Counted from the first letter of the stretch, positions 24,172 to 36,023 are shown. The stretch is DNA of 64,000 bases from Agrostemma githago (GCA_958450325.1 OY288250.1:53272898-53336897); one strand, 5' to 3'. Made by a program: numbers and translations. The notes: generated by a model from the sequence alone, not told the origin.

Positions 24172-25226
24172 GGTTCGGGTGTGAGGTGGCTTGTCTGTAA
24201 GAACACCGTGTAATCAGAATCGAACCCATATCGAAAGGTGCATCCCGAGCAAGAGGAAAAGACGACTAAACTCGGAAATAGACTATAAACCGAATCCTAG
24301 ACGGGTGACTCATGGACAGTGGACTTTTTTTAGGATTTCGGCAGAATGGGCCTAGTCCCGTGTGAAGAAAGACCTACGTGTGAGCTATTCCCCAGACTTT
24401 GGACTCGATTGTGTAAGTGGGCTTCCCTTTGTAGGAGTTCGTCCTACGTAAGTGGGTCGTGCCTTGACTAATAAGGCGGACTTGGGATGGGGTGGAAACC
24501 CGTGATGTAAGATCGACGGAGTTTCGACGCTATAGACTCTAACTACTTATGACAAGACCCGACACTGCTAAATACGGGAAGTCCTAAGAAGAAGAAGGTT
24601 TGAAAAGAGGATTTGAATTTGAAAACCGTGCAAAGTCGGATAGGATGGCCCGATCTTTTTTGAAAATCGAAAAAAAGGTGTCATCGGGCCGAGATTTTCG
24701 AATTTTTGAAAAGCTTTGGACAGCATACCGGCTAAAAATAGGCTATTTTGAGTCAAAATCATAAGTCCTAAATTCGTTAGCTTTCCGGGTTTGAAAAATG
24801 GATAATTTTCGAAAAAGATGCAAGTTTTTGAAAATGACGGTTTTTTAAAAGATGAGACATGGATCAAGTAGCACGTAGTCACGAAAACAGTATAATGACG
24901 CCATGTATGCTCTTAGTCTAAGTCTCGGTCGGTCGAATAGGGTCTATACCAACGACGATAGCTTTCTCGCAAATCAGGACGGTCTTCCTAAGCCGAGTTG
25001 GTCTTAGAACCTGCCGTAAAACCCATGCGAATTCCGCCATCGAAGTCTTTAGTGGGTCCAAGTAGGAACACACCATGGTATAGTGGGACGTCGGTCACAA
25101 GTAACCGGCCCGGGAAAGAATGGGTTATGCATGAACCATTGAACTAAAACGTGTACATTACTATTCGAACGATTTCTTTTCGAGTCTCACCCTAGGGATG
25201 CCGATGGTAAGTGACTCATCAGTTGA
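24172..25226 (-). other. untranslated leader of element A
   Basis: This is the region between the primer binding site and the gag ATG. It matches blocks of the B leader (for example the stretch around CCGGCCCGGG/ACCGACGTCCCACTATACCA) and contains no gene. Confidence 0.6.
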
Positions 25227-25244
25227 TCCCCAGCGGAGTCGCCA
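25227..25244 (-). other. primer binding site of element A
   Basis: In element orientation TGGCGACTCCGCTGGGGA lies three bases after the 5' LTR. The same 18 bases follow the 5' LTR of element B. They fit the 3' end of a plant tRNA, probably tRNA-Arg as in Ogre/Tat elements; the tRNA identity is from family knowledge. Confidence 0.75.
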
Positions 25245-25247
25245 AAT

Positions 25248-27580
25248 TGTGGACATGACATAGGTCCACCCCGACGCGGCCACGCGCGGGTTTGGGGAGG
25301 CGAATGAATCTCCATATGAGATGGTCAAATTGAAATTTAAATCGAAGTAGGAGTCGCCACCGAATTTTGTGGTTATTCGGAACCGTTCGAGCCCACTCTA
25401 TGTCGTAGTGGGCCGTATACAAAATACGGCCCATTTCCGATGTCAGAGTTTATTGGGCTCGTCCCTTTGCATATCGATACCGATGCCGACTTGAGCGGTT
25501 GATCGTATATTGAATGACTCTCGTTGCCAATGGATTCGGACATCCGGAAACCATGGTTCTGAGTAAGGGGTGAGGATACGTGTTGGGAAGTTCACTGAGA
25601 ACACCCAACCCCGCCCGCACTTAGCGGCCTTTACTAAGATATCGTTCGTTTTTGGTGTACACGGGTTAGTTCGACGGTTGAATGATATGCAAACATTATT
25701 TTCCTAAGCATGTGAGAAAAATAAATAAATAAATGGGTTGCTAAGTCGTTTAATGCATATTAAACTAATAACGTCAAAGTTATTTTAGCATGTGAGTTCG
25801 TTTTAGTTTAATAAAACGATAAAAACAAATAAAAAGCTACAAACACGAGAAAACGAGTTAGTAACGGTGAATAAATCGAATAAAGATGTAAATAAATAAT
25901 ATGCATGATTTTGAAAAAGATTTAATGACACGTGATGGATTAACACGTGTTGACCGAAGTCAAAAAAAGTATTTTATCGAAATATGTCGCGAAAGTCGCA
26001 TTTTAATGTAAGGTTTGAAAAGAATTAAAAAATAGAAAAGCGAAGAAACGAAAAAAAAGGACCCGGCGAACCAGGCAGCTGCGCGAGTCGCCTGACAGGC
26101 GCGCGACTCGCGTGGCAGCCTGTTCGGGTTTTTTTGTTTGTTCGAAAATCGTTAATTTTTATAAATCGCGTACAAATATGGATTAATTTATACCCGATTC
26201 ATATTTTCGATATTCCTCGTATTCGATATTCGATTATGAAATCGATATCGAATAGTTAGAATGCTTTTAGAAAAGGTTTTGAAAAAAACTCGTTTTGAAC
26301 GACAAGTAAAAAAAAAAAATTTGAACGAAAAAGATGTTAATTCTCTCCGCGTTTAAAATCATCGAATTTTGTTTAAAAAGATGTAATGATTTTTGTTAGC
26401 ATCAACGAGAATCAATTTAATTTAGTTCTTGTGGATACGATATTCGATTAGAGAATCGGTATCTTATTTTAAGAACGTTATATGAAAAATAGTTTTATAG
26501 TATCGATTATTAGAAATAAATAAAAATATGCGACTAACGACCCATATTAATAATATGATACGACCGACGACCCGTAAAAATAAAGTGACGGACGAAAAAA
26601 ATGAAAAAGACGTGAGAGAGGGAGAGAGGAAGGAAAAGAGTCGGGTTTGATTTACACCCTCAACCTACATGCTTTATCCTCTCGGTATACGGCTCGTCGG
26701 ACGGTGGCTTAGGCACGGGAACGTCGAGATGATGCGGGTGAGTTAAGGTGGTGCGGATTTTTGGACGTGGGACGAGATGGGTTCGGCCGGTTGGATGGGT
26801 CGGTTTCGTCGGTATTTCGGGATGGTATTTCGGTATTCCTTCGGATGTATGTCGAGGCTATTTTTTGCTAGATATCGGGTATGGGTGTGACTAATAATTG
26901 TTGTGTATTGATTGATAATTCCTGTGTGTAATGAATGTCTCTTTTGTGTTGAATATGAGGTCCTATTTATAGGCGCAGAGGTTTAGGTGAGGTGTCTTGC
27001 TTGGATAACAAGAAACACCGGTTTGGATAGGAAACATGAGAGTTCGAAAGGGAACGAAAGTCTCGTTTCTTGGTGGGGAAGCCAAGTATTCGGCTGGTTG
27101 GGGAGTGTTGGCCGAGTATTCGGCTGTCTTGGCCGAGTATTTGGAGCTCGGTCGGTGTCTGATTCGGTTTCCGGATAGAATTCCTACTTGAGATCGAATT
27201 CTATCTTTAAACGGATTTGTTTAATATTATTTGAAAGCTGATTTTTGTGGTGTTTGAGTCCGAATCAGCCGTGTAGTGTCACGGCTGACTCGTGTGTCTC
27301 GAGGATATTTTTCGACCGGGTTTTGACTCGGTCGTAAAAAGACGGTTTTACCCCTGGTGCCGGAATCGACCCAAATTAGTCTCATTTGACTCGAAACGAC
27401 CCACTGGGCCTGGATTTGAGGTTGGTTTTGTAATATATGTACTCCGTAATAAGCCTAAACCAAATGTCCATGATTTCGAGCCCATATCCGAGTCATTAAA
27501 GCATGTTTGCGTCCTATCATCATCGGGTGTTTGGCGGGACCTACTATAGACACCTGGCGGTCAAAATGTGGGTGTCTACA
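25248..27580 (-). repeat. 5' LTR of element A
   Basis: This 2333-bp partner of 2149-4478 differs by scattered substitutions and small indels. It has the TATA box at 26964-26971 (minus strand) and the GCCGAGTATTCGGC array at 27081-27153. The target duplication GAGGG follows at 27581-27585. Confidence 0.93.
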
Positions 27581-27602
27581 GAGGGTTGTGACAAAGAAGA
27601 AA

Positions 27603-27636
27603 CCAGGGTGATGTATTTATAACATCAAAACCCTGG
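27603..27636 (-). promoter_or_regulatory. TATA box of the antisense ORF in C, inside a long inverted repeat
   Basis: Arms CCAGGGT (27603-27609) and GATGT (27610-27614) pair with ACATC (27622-27626) and ACCCTGG (27630-27636), leaving a 3-base bulge. The loop on the minus strand is TATAAAT. Without element A, the antisense ATG at 2092 lies about 92 bp downstream. Confidence 0.7.
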
Positions 27637-28169
27637 TGCATCCCCTGCAGCTGTGCCTCCTTGGCCCAAGCGGGCCTAGACATACAGGCCCGACCCATGA
27701 CTCTTCCTCACAGACACAGGAATTTAGACATCCCGAGCAGTCTGTCAAAATTCAAAAAAAATATATATACATCCTAAAATTTTTCAAAAAATTTCAATCA
27801 TCCAAATTTTTTATTCCCCAGCGCGAGTCATTTTACTACCTACGTGTTGCATACATTTTATGTAACTTATACAGGTACAACTCAAACGGGGACATGCAAC
27901 CCTCTAAATCTCCCCAGCAGAAGCAAAGGCGGCACTTTCACGGGATGGGTCTACATACAGGCGCACCCAGGACTTACGCAACAAGTCCAAAATTTCCCAC
28001 GGAAATATTATCATCAAGCTCAGGTATGATTTCTATCTTATGGCTGGCGGGCCCTTCACGCGAGTCTAATGGACTATAAACGACCCGATCAGAAGTCTAC
28101 CAGGTCTTAATTGACTTGGTAGCTACTCTGACTTTCGCCCTGTCCAAGCCTCAGTCAGAGTGGGGGCTC
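27637..28169 (+). other. 3' untranslated region and polypurine tract of element C
   Basis: No gene is present. A hairpin GGACTT...AAGTCC occurs near 27971-27989 and has a counterpart in B near 57835. The last 18 bases before the LTR are the polypurine tract CAGTCAGAGTGGGGGCTC. Confidence 0.6.
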
Positions 28170-28563
28170 TGTAGACACCCGCATTTTGACTGCCAGGTGT
28201 CTATAGCAGTTTCCAAAAAACACCTGATGATGATCGGTTGCTAACGTGCTCTAATGCGCTCGGATACGGGCTCGAAATTAATAATGTCCGGCATGGGCTT
28301 TTAACGGGATACAAACCTCACAAAACCAACCTCAAATTCAGGCCCAGTGGGTCGTTCCGAGAAAATAAGACTAATTTGGGTCAAAACCGACACCAAAAAA
28401 TAATTCCCGTCTTTTAGCGACCGGGTCAAAACCCGGTCAAGACGAACTCGACACAAAAAACGGCCTGATACACTCTCGAAACTTGCGCCAAATTCAAAAA
28501 TCAATCAAAATCAATCAAGATCAAATCAAGGCCAATCACGCCTAAAATTTTGCGGCCTAATTG

Positions 28564-28677
28564 ATCCACTCGGTCGAGTGGATTGACCCACTCGATCGAG
28601 TGGAGCCTCAAAAACTGGTCCAGCTTCATTTGCCAGGGCACTCGACCGAGTGCACTAGGGCCACTCGATCGAGTGCC
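28564..28677. repeat. ACTCGATCGAGT palindromes upstream of the LTR C TATA box
   Basis: Four copies have outer arms ATCC/GGAT, CC/GG, GC/GC and GCC-type. Two have a GGTC or GACC centre rather than GATC. The last copy ends about 17 bp before the TATA-like box. Confidence 0.75.
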
Positions 28678-29535
28678 CCTGTGTCGTGGGTTCCCTATAT
28701 ATACCCCGTCAATCCTAAGCATTACACAACTTTTACCTTTACCAAACTTTTACCCCTTCAATTTCAGCCAACTTTACACTACAACACCCTACATTTTGCA
28801 ACACCATTCTCGACATCACGATACACACAAACCGAGCCATACATACACACCATCAACTCCTCCTATGTATCTCGACGTTCCCGTGCCATTGCCGCAATTT
28901 GACGAACCGTATCCCAAGGAGCAAGAACATGTAGGTTGAGGGTGTGACAATTCAACACCGACTTCTCCTTCTTCATCCTTTTTCTCGTTCCTTTTTTATG
29001 TACATTTATATTCATGTTTATAATATTATATTTAGTCGATAGTAACGACATGATTACTAGTACTAACATTTTACTTTTTGCATTCAATTATCGTTACTTA
29101 CATTTTTCATAATATCGTATGTACCGTGTATATATATATAATAATTTCAAAACTCGGATCCAAGCACGTTTGACTACGATGGTCATTTTTTTAAGATCCG
29201 TTTAGTAATGCGATCATGATCATTCGTAGTTGAACGCGTATACATCCATTTCTAAGATTGGTATGGAACCCGTTGACACGAAAACCGACATCACGTAATC
29301 CGTAAGGATTAATATTGATGTCGTGACGTAGAGGGACGCAATTTCGTCACCAATCAAAATTTCAATCTAACGATAACGTTTTTATAAAATTCCGATAACG
29401 GTATTATAATCGTATGCATATACGATTATAACCGAAAACCAAGTTAAATACAAATCGTGCGATATTTGTATTTGATTTGGCCAATCATCGATTTTAAACC
29501 CAAAAAATAAACGAGTCACAACTCGTACAGGGGCT

Positions 29536-29642
29536 ACTCGACCGAGCACATAGGCTACTCGATCGAGTAGCACCCAAAAAACTGGGCAGTAACCACGTTT
29601 AAAGACGCACTCGACCGAGTCAGACCACGACTCGGTCGAGTG
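29536..29642. repeat. second palindrome cluster in LTR C with a 14-bp inverted repeat
   Basis: Two ACTCGAYCGAGT copies and a GGCAGTA motif are followed by CACTCGACCGAGTC (29608-29621), a 7-base spacer and GACTCGGTCGAGTG (29629-29642), which form a perfect 14-bp inverted repeat. The same arrangement lies at 46247-46353 and 59460-59568 in element B. Confidence 0.8.
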
Positions 29643-30650
29643 GGTCCTGTAACCCAGAAAACCGAGAGCCTCGACACACATTTCGAGCCTCGTCTTTTTA
29701 CGACTCTAGTCATCACGTGTAAAGACAATCACGTGACCCTCCTTTCTTCAAAACTCACGCATATCACGACACCTAGGACAACCTTGATCGATTTTTCGAC
29801 GTGATAAGTTGGGACAAGGCAACGAGGCATGGGATCGGGCTAGCATTACGCTCGGGTCCTATGTCTCCGTCCTCCGTTTAATGTACAACATAATGTGCAT
29901 TTAACCGGGGTTCGTCCACCTACACAAACTCACGGTCTAGTTTATACACGGGTCCGTTTATAATTATTGCTTGTCATTTCGATTATATATTTTGATTATT
30001 CTACTTTATTGCTCGTTGTATTGTGAATTCCGGGTTGTATTCCGCCCGTGTAACTTGTAATCGATTTATTATTGCTTTTGCTTTATTTATTTACGATTTA
30101 CCGTTTATAAATGAACCCTCGCATGCTAAATCACTTCGACAATAAATTAGATGCATTAAAATGACGTAGCTCACATTTAATTCGCATGTTTAGCTAAAAT
30201 GCTGTTTGCATATCGTTTCACCGAATCACTAACGCGCATATTAGAAAGTCAAACGATGTCTTAGTAGAGGCCGCTATGTGCGGGCGGGGTTGGGTGTCCT
30301 TAGTGGACTTCCCAACACGTACCCTCACCCCTTACTCAGAACCTCGGTTTCCGGATGCCCGAAACCGTTGGCGCACGAGAGTCATTCTTTACACGATTAC
30401 CGGTATAGATGGTATCGGTATCGCAATGCAAAGGGACGAGCCCAATAAGTTCTAAAACCGAAATGGGCCATACTTTGTGTATGGTCCATAGCGATATAGA
30501 GTGGGCTCGAACGGTTCCGAATAACCATAAAATTCGGTGGCGACTCCATTTCGACTTAAATTTCAATTCGATCCATTCTCATATGGAGATGCATTCGCCT
30601 ACCCAAACCCACGCGTGGCCGCGTCGGGGTGGACCTACGTCATGTCCACA

Positions 30651-31818
30651 CAGTTCCATTAATTAATGGGTCGAAAATGAGCTACAAGGCAGCAGCTAAT
30701 GGAATCAAAGTGAAAATCGGGCCCAAAACACCAAATAAAGGAGATAGATGGCCCATTATGGAGAAAAAAATGAATTGGGTTGTTGGTTGATTCAAAAGAA
30801 AGAGAGGAGATTGGTGGACCAGGAACAAAAAAAGAAAGGGTGAGTTGGAGATATAAAAAAAGACAAAAGGGATGAGAGAGGATGAGGAGGGATGTGCGGT
30901 AGGAATTGGAAACATGCAGCAGCAGCACACCGAGGAGGCAGCCGTAGGAGTAGAGTAGTGGAGTGTTGGAAATCCCACTTTTCTTTTTATTCTTCATCTT
31001 TATTAGTGTTATTAATCCATAGTTAATTAGATGGAATTAGTCTTACTTAGTTTGGGTTAATCCTTGTAGTCTATTTGTCCTTCATATACACAATTCTTCA
31101 TTAAATTTGGTACAATTTCTTCTCTATTTTCTTTATGGTTCATCTTTTATGTTTATTACTTTTACATTCTTTTATTCTTAATTAGTTTAAAGTTTTCATC
31201 TTTATGAGTTATTCATGTTTATTATTATGATTAGAGTAGTGGGTAACTTAATTATTTTATTTTTAATCATATTTGAGTATTTAATTTCTAGGGTCGATGA
31301 AGACTCGGTTTGTCTCCATTGTGGGTCTATTATCTTGTCTATTATTGTTAGTATTCTCCATTGATTGCGATTTTTGTATGATTTGCTTGTCTTGGCCGCG
31401 ATAGGTGAATTATATTTTCGAGCTTTCTTTGGGGTGGGTCGACCTAGTAATAAGTGCAAGAGCCCGTTATTAGGACCGTTCCGGGTACATAGAGACTCCA
31501 TAGAGACCCTTTATCTTCCCAATTACCGACCTTAATCGACTTGTTTGTGAACTCCGTTAACTCCCTTGAGACTAACTCGTTGACCTTGACCCTAGTCCAT
31601 TTTATCATATTTGTCTTCTTTTGTTTGTTTGACTTTAGACCTTCTTCCTACCAAAAACATTTCTTCTCTTTTGACTAATACCTTAGCTTGACCGAGACCC
31701 TTATTTAGCTAGACCGTTCCTGTGGAATTCGACCCGACTTACCCTCGACTACCCAGGTTTAGGATTGGTTGGTTTTTACTTTGATCGATCGGGATTCGCA
31801 ACAAATCCCTGTCCGTCA
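30651..31818 (+). repeat. 5' LTR fragment of element G
   Basis: The fragment matches the 3' LTR from 35830 onward, skipping the LINE. It ends GTCCGTCA before the primer binding site. Insertion of C removed its left part from view. The open frames here are not genes. Confidence 0.85.
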
Positions 31819-31821
31819 AAT

Positions 31822-31839
31822 TGGCGCAGTTGCCGGGGA
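31822..31839 (+). other. primer binding site of element G
   Basis: TGGCGCAGTTGCCGGGGA differs by one base from the TGGCGCCGTTGCCGGGGA site typical of Athila-type elements, which pairs with tRNA-Asp. Confidence 0.75.
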
Positions 31840-32021
31840 CAGTGCTAAGTTAGATATTTGTCTTAGTTTTGTTTTGGAGTTAGTCTTTTCTTATTTTCTT
31901 TGTATAGATAAGTCGATAGCTTGTTTTGTATATATTTGTGTGTGTTTTGTTTTTCTTCTCTTTTCACTTGTGTCTTATTTTGTCAATTCTTCTTATCTCT
32001 TCTATCTTCTTTTTATCTATA

Positions 32022-33849
32022 ATGCCTTCTCTTGCCGACCATAGTAGACCGGATCCCGACTTGTTTGCCTCACCCATTAATATTGGGGTTTTTGAGGGTC
32101 CTTGCTTCGATATTGAGCCTTATTATATTGATTTGGTGGAGCGGGATGCCTTTCATGGGCTTGAGAGTGAGGATGTTTATGGTCTTCTTGAGAATTTTGT
32201 GAACTTGTGCTGTGTGTTTAAAAGGGATGGAGTACCCCTTGATACCATTAAGCTTACATTGTTTCCATTTTTTCTTAAGGATGGAGCTAAGAGATGGTTT
32301 CGTTCACACCCTCCTAACTAACACCTTCACCTCTTGGAACCCACTAGCCCTTGCATTTCTTAGGAAATTTTTCCCTACCTCGAAGGTCGCCAAGTTTAGA
32401 GATGAGATTCTTAGCTTTGAACAAGGCGAGTTTGAGAGTTTGAGTGAGTCTTGGGTTAGGTTTAAGGGTTTATTGAGAGCTTGTCCAGTTCATGGAATCC
32501 CATTTTGGCTAACCACTTCGACCTTCCTTCAAGGTTTGCTTCCTCACCATAGAAACTTAATCATCTTTTCATCCGAGAGAAAATTCAATGAGTTAGATGA
32601 TGATGAAGTTTCCGGTTTAATTGAAAGAGTGGCTAGTGTCAATGACCAATGGGGATTTGTGAGAGTGAGACCTCAATTGAGAGAACCTAGAGATAACCCA
32701 CCTATGCTTTCTTTACAACATGAGTTGAGTGCTAGGGTAGACTCTTATTCTCTTGATATTCTGCATGATTCTTTTATTCGTCAAGCTTCTTTTTCCCTTG
32801 TGACCGTGAATGCTATGCATAACATTTCATCTACTTTTGCATCTTATGGTGTTTTGGGATCTACTTTTAATGTTCTTCCTCCTTGTTTATTTCCACCTCT
32901 TATTGATGATGAGGTTGAGGATGATTTGCATGATGTTCGATATGTTTCCTAAACCCCTTTGCATGATAATATGGCGCATAATGCCAATGATGATTTGCTT
33001 GCTATTGACTCTTGTGAACCGACTTGCCTTCCTTTAACACAACTTCCACATTCCCTTGTCCAACTTACACCTCTTGTTGTGAATATTAATGATTGTGAGT
33101 TGGAATGTTTGCTTTTTGTGGAAAATGTGTGCTTGGATAAGCTTAATGATCTTTGTAGAGAGGAAAACCACTTAGATCTTAGCTTGTGTGAGTTGGAGGG
33201 CATATCTTTTGAGGTTGATTATGAGAGTTTGGAAAGGGAGTTCAGCAAAGTAGAGACTCTTGAGGTTGAGAGGAAGGAGAAAAGAGAGGATGATGAGATA
33301 TTTGATGATGCTTTGAGTGATACGATTGTAGAGATCGAGGATACTTGGGATTGTGAGGTTGATTTCTTTGAGGAACCAATTTTTGAGAAATTTTAGTCCT
33401 TCCGTTGTATGGATTTTGAGTCTTTTTCACCCATCGATGATTTGGATCTTATTTCTCTTACTCCTTTGTTTGAGTCCATGCCCATAGATGAGAATCTTGA
33501 AACTCTTTTAGAAGAGTTTTTGTTGGTTTTTGGTTTTTCACTTGATGGTTCTTTGATTGAAGCACTTGAGGATGGAGAGATGATTAAGACCCCCAATATG
33601 AGTGAAAATGGGGAAAATGATTGTGTGAGTGCCTCTCCTTTTTTGAATTTGGAGTCAAGTGATAAATGTTGGAATTTTGAGATCCCAAGTACCCATCCTT
33701 TCCACAAACCCTACACTACCACTCTTATATCTTGGTTTTGTGGATTCTCTAGCTTGCCTCACTATGATCATGTTGGTGAGGATTGTTCGAATGCATATGA
33801 CAAGTTAATGAGATCTTTGGTAGGATATTTAGATGACTTGTTTGTTTGA
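32022..33849 (+). pseudogene. gag-like polyprotein of element G, frameshifted
   Basis: The frame opens at ATG 32022 (MPSLADHSRPDPDLF). The central part fits plant retrotransposon gag (LKDGAKRWFRS, ALAFLRKFFPTSKVAKFRDEI, FLQGLLPHHRNL). A frameshift near 32310 moves it to a frame that continues to 33849 with a TAA at 32950-32952 and a TAG at 33394-33396. The last 300 codons are acidic and Leu/Glu-rich with no recognised domain. There is no zinc knuckle, protease or polymerase. It would form the particle shell; in this state it is not functional. Confidence 0.75.
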
Positions 33850-35411
33850 TTTGTGTTTAGTGTATATATTTCTTTTTGTGTTGTTTTCTTCTTGTGTGTA
33901 GGTGTCCCTTTATGATCGTGAAGAAGTAACAACAAGATGGTGGATAAAAGAGAAAAGATCAAGAATCATTCACCAAGTGATGAAAGATCGAGCTTGAAAT
34001 GGTAAATTCTTCACCCACCCTCTCTTTTCTCCCTCCCCAGTCTTAAACATTGAGGACAATGTTTCGTTTAAGTGTGGGGGAGAGTTTGTTGCTTATTGGA
34101 TCATACTTGGATTGATTTGGTGGAAGTTTTGGATTTGGTGGTGTGTTTTTGTTGTGGATATTTGTTGTGTTGGGATGTTGGAAGTAATTTGTTGATGTTA
34201 GTCCTTGTGATTTGTGAATATGTGTTGCGGATTTTTTATTTTACTTTTGTGTATGTGTTTTGTTTCATGTTTTGTCGAAAAAGTTTCAAAAACTCCTAAA
34301 AATTTGAAAATTTGAAAAATCCAAAAGAAGTTTTGCATTTTCCTAAGAGTTTAGTCGATTTTCTAGATTTCAACTTTGATGAAAAGAATGATTTGGAAAT
34401 ACTTATTGTTGCATATTAGTATTGTGAATCGATTAATCTTTGATTTAATTAGTAATTTAGGGTGTATATCATCATTATTGCTCACATATTCATCTCATGG
34501 TGTGATATTTTCATTTGTTCATTTTGTCCTATGGTGACCGGATCCCGTCTTGGTGACATTATCTCTTACAAAATCACAAAAATCCACAAAAATGAGAAAA
34601 CCCCAAGAAAACACAAAAACAAAGTGTTTAATAATTGCTCACATTTCAATTCAAAGTGACAAAATAAAAAATCAAAAGAAGAAAAGAGTCACTTCTCAGA
34701 TAATTCGTAGTGTTTCGAAAAGAAAAAAAATGAAAATGAAAAATGAATGAAAAGAAAGAAAAAAAATTGAAAAAAAAGAGAAGAAAATCAAAAGAAAAGA
34801 AAGTTGTTCAAATAAGTGAGCTTATGCATATTTATTATTTCCTTATTCATCTCATAAATAATTTTATCCTCCTTTCTAGTCACCAAGTTGGTACCGGGAC
34901 GATCCGAACCTCTTACAATGTGAGAGGAGGGCCTTTGTGTTTCATTTTTGGCCATAACGCCATGTTAGTTCACTTCATCTCCATCTTACACCCTATTTTG
35001 CTTACCGAAGTTATAGATTAGTAGATGTACAATAAGAATATGCAACTTGTGAAGTATTTCTTGGTCATACTTTATGTTTTAGTTGGATTTTAGAATTTGG
35101 GCTATCGAATTGGAATTTGCTTGGTTGCCTTGTCGAGGGAGGTAGCTCGTTTTGGTAGAGATGACCATGTTTTATTGTGTTTTGTGCTTAAATGTTTGGT
35201 CGTTTCGCGATTTTGGCAAGACCCCACTTGCCTTGCAAGGGGATACTCTCCTCATAGTGTCTCGTTGTGAGTTGAAGGGACGGAGCGAGCCCGTTTATTG
35301 TCTCATATCGGTTATTATGTTTTATTTTACTTATTTAGTGAAAAAAAATTGTTTTTGTCGTAGACTATCTGAGCTTACTCGAGGACGAGTAAGGTTTAAG
35401 TGTGGGGGAGT
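33850..35411 (+). other. 3' non-coding region and polypurine tract of G
   Basis: No gene is visible. AAGTGTGGGGGAG occurs twice, at about 34070-34082 after a GAGGACAATGTT phrase and at 35398-35410 directly before the 3' LTR. The second is the functional polypurine tract by position. Between them lie A-rich and T-rich stretches. Confidence 0.65.
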
Positions 35412-36023
35412 TGATAAACGACATTTTAGTGATTATTTTACCCACATTTATTTACTTATGCGGGTTGATTTTGTTTGTTTAATTGATATTATAGCTCAAT
35501 ATAGGTTTTTATACGATATTAAGTGTTATTTAGTCGTTTTAGTTATAATTATCGTAATAATTGTTATTTTCCGAGAATTTGGTACTGCCTTGTCTCATGT
35601 GTATTTTTGTAGGTACCGTCTGAAGAAATGACCGAGTGAAGACGAGAAAAAACCGAGTGAAATCGGGTCAAAGAACAAAGCGAGTCAAGCAAATTAAAGT
35701 CAAAGGCCTACTTAACCGGACTGTTTTGAAATGATGATATCTCACTCATACGACATTGGAATTAAGTGATTCAAGATGCGTCGGAAAGCTAAGTTCGAGA
35801 CCTTAATTTTTGTAGAAGGAAGCAAGACTCAGTTCTATTACTTAATGGGTCGAAATTGAGCTACAAGGCAGCAGCTAAGGGAATCAAAGTGAAAATCGGG
35901 CCCAAAACACCAAATAAAGGAGATAGATGGCCCATTGTGGAGAAAGAAATGAATTGGGCTGTTGGTTGATTCAAAAAAAAAAGAGGAGAGTGGTGGACTA
36001 GGAATAAAAAAAGAAAGGGTGAG

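Larger units (their letters stand above)
2149..27580 (-). mobile_element. Tat-type Ty3/gypsy retrotransposon A, with nested insertions
   Basis: This is a complete element in - orientation with two LTRs of about 2.33 kb (25248-27580 is the 5' LTR, 2149-4478 the 3' LTR). The ends are TG...CA and the target duplication GAGGG is perfect (2144-2148 and 27581-27585). A primer binding site, leader, gag-pol, antisense ORF, 3' repeats and polypurine tract are all in the expected order. It was later interrupted by CACTA element D and solo LTR H. Removing both leaves about 15 kb, close to the size of element B. Its gag-pol and antisense ORF carry frameshifts and stops, so it is not autonomous now. Confidence 0.93.
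1..30650 (+). mobile_element. Tat-type Ty3/gypsy retrotransposon C, 3' part, split by element A
   Basis: The 3' portion of an LTR retrotransposon in + orientation is present as 1-2143 and 27586-28169 plus its 3' LTR at 28170-30650. Position 1 matches the sequence about 100 bp after the pol stop of element B (55126 onward), so gag-pol of C lies left of the window. What remains is the conserved post-pol block, the antisense ORF with its promoter, the 3' untranslated repeats, the polypurine tract and the 3' LTR. Element A interrupts it with a GAGGG target duplication. C itself ends at 30650 inside the 5' LTR of element G; its right target-site copy would be CAGTT (30651-30655), and its left copy is outside the window. 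Confidence 0.88.
28170..30650 (+). repeat. 3' LTR of element C
   Basis: This 2481-bp LTR starts TGTAGACACC and ends GTCCACA. Upstream of the TATA-like box CTATATATAC (28694-28703), at 28564-28677, are four copies of the ACTCGATCGAGT-type palindrome. A second cluster at 29536-29642 holds the palindrome-GGCAGTA cassette and a 14-bp inverted repeat. Its U5 end matches LTRs of A and B. Its 5' LTR is outside the window. Confidence 0.9.

Noticed and set aside
25227..25244. A tRNA gene near the LTR edges of A and B
   Set aside because: Only the 18 bases matching a tRNA 3' end are present, as expected for a primer binding site. No cloverleaf surrounds them.
28561..28939. Open frames with repeated LDRV/DRV peptides (also at 45151-45384, 46174-46497, 58369-58602, 59387-59710)
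   Set aside because: These peptides are translations of the ACTCGATCGAGT palindromes in LTRs, readable on both strands because the motif is symmetric. They lie in LTR DNA with no conserved domain.
30659..30997. Open frames in the LTR of G (also at 35838-36125 and 37341-37844)
   Set aside because: They are LTR sequence read backwards. The part of 37341-37844 that looks like protein belongs to the LINE fragment annotated separately.
34072..35631. Several short open frames rich in Cys, Phe and Val after gag of G
   Set aside because: They come from T-rich non-coding 3' sequence between two polypurine tracts, with no conserved motif.
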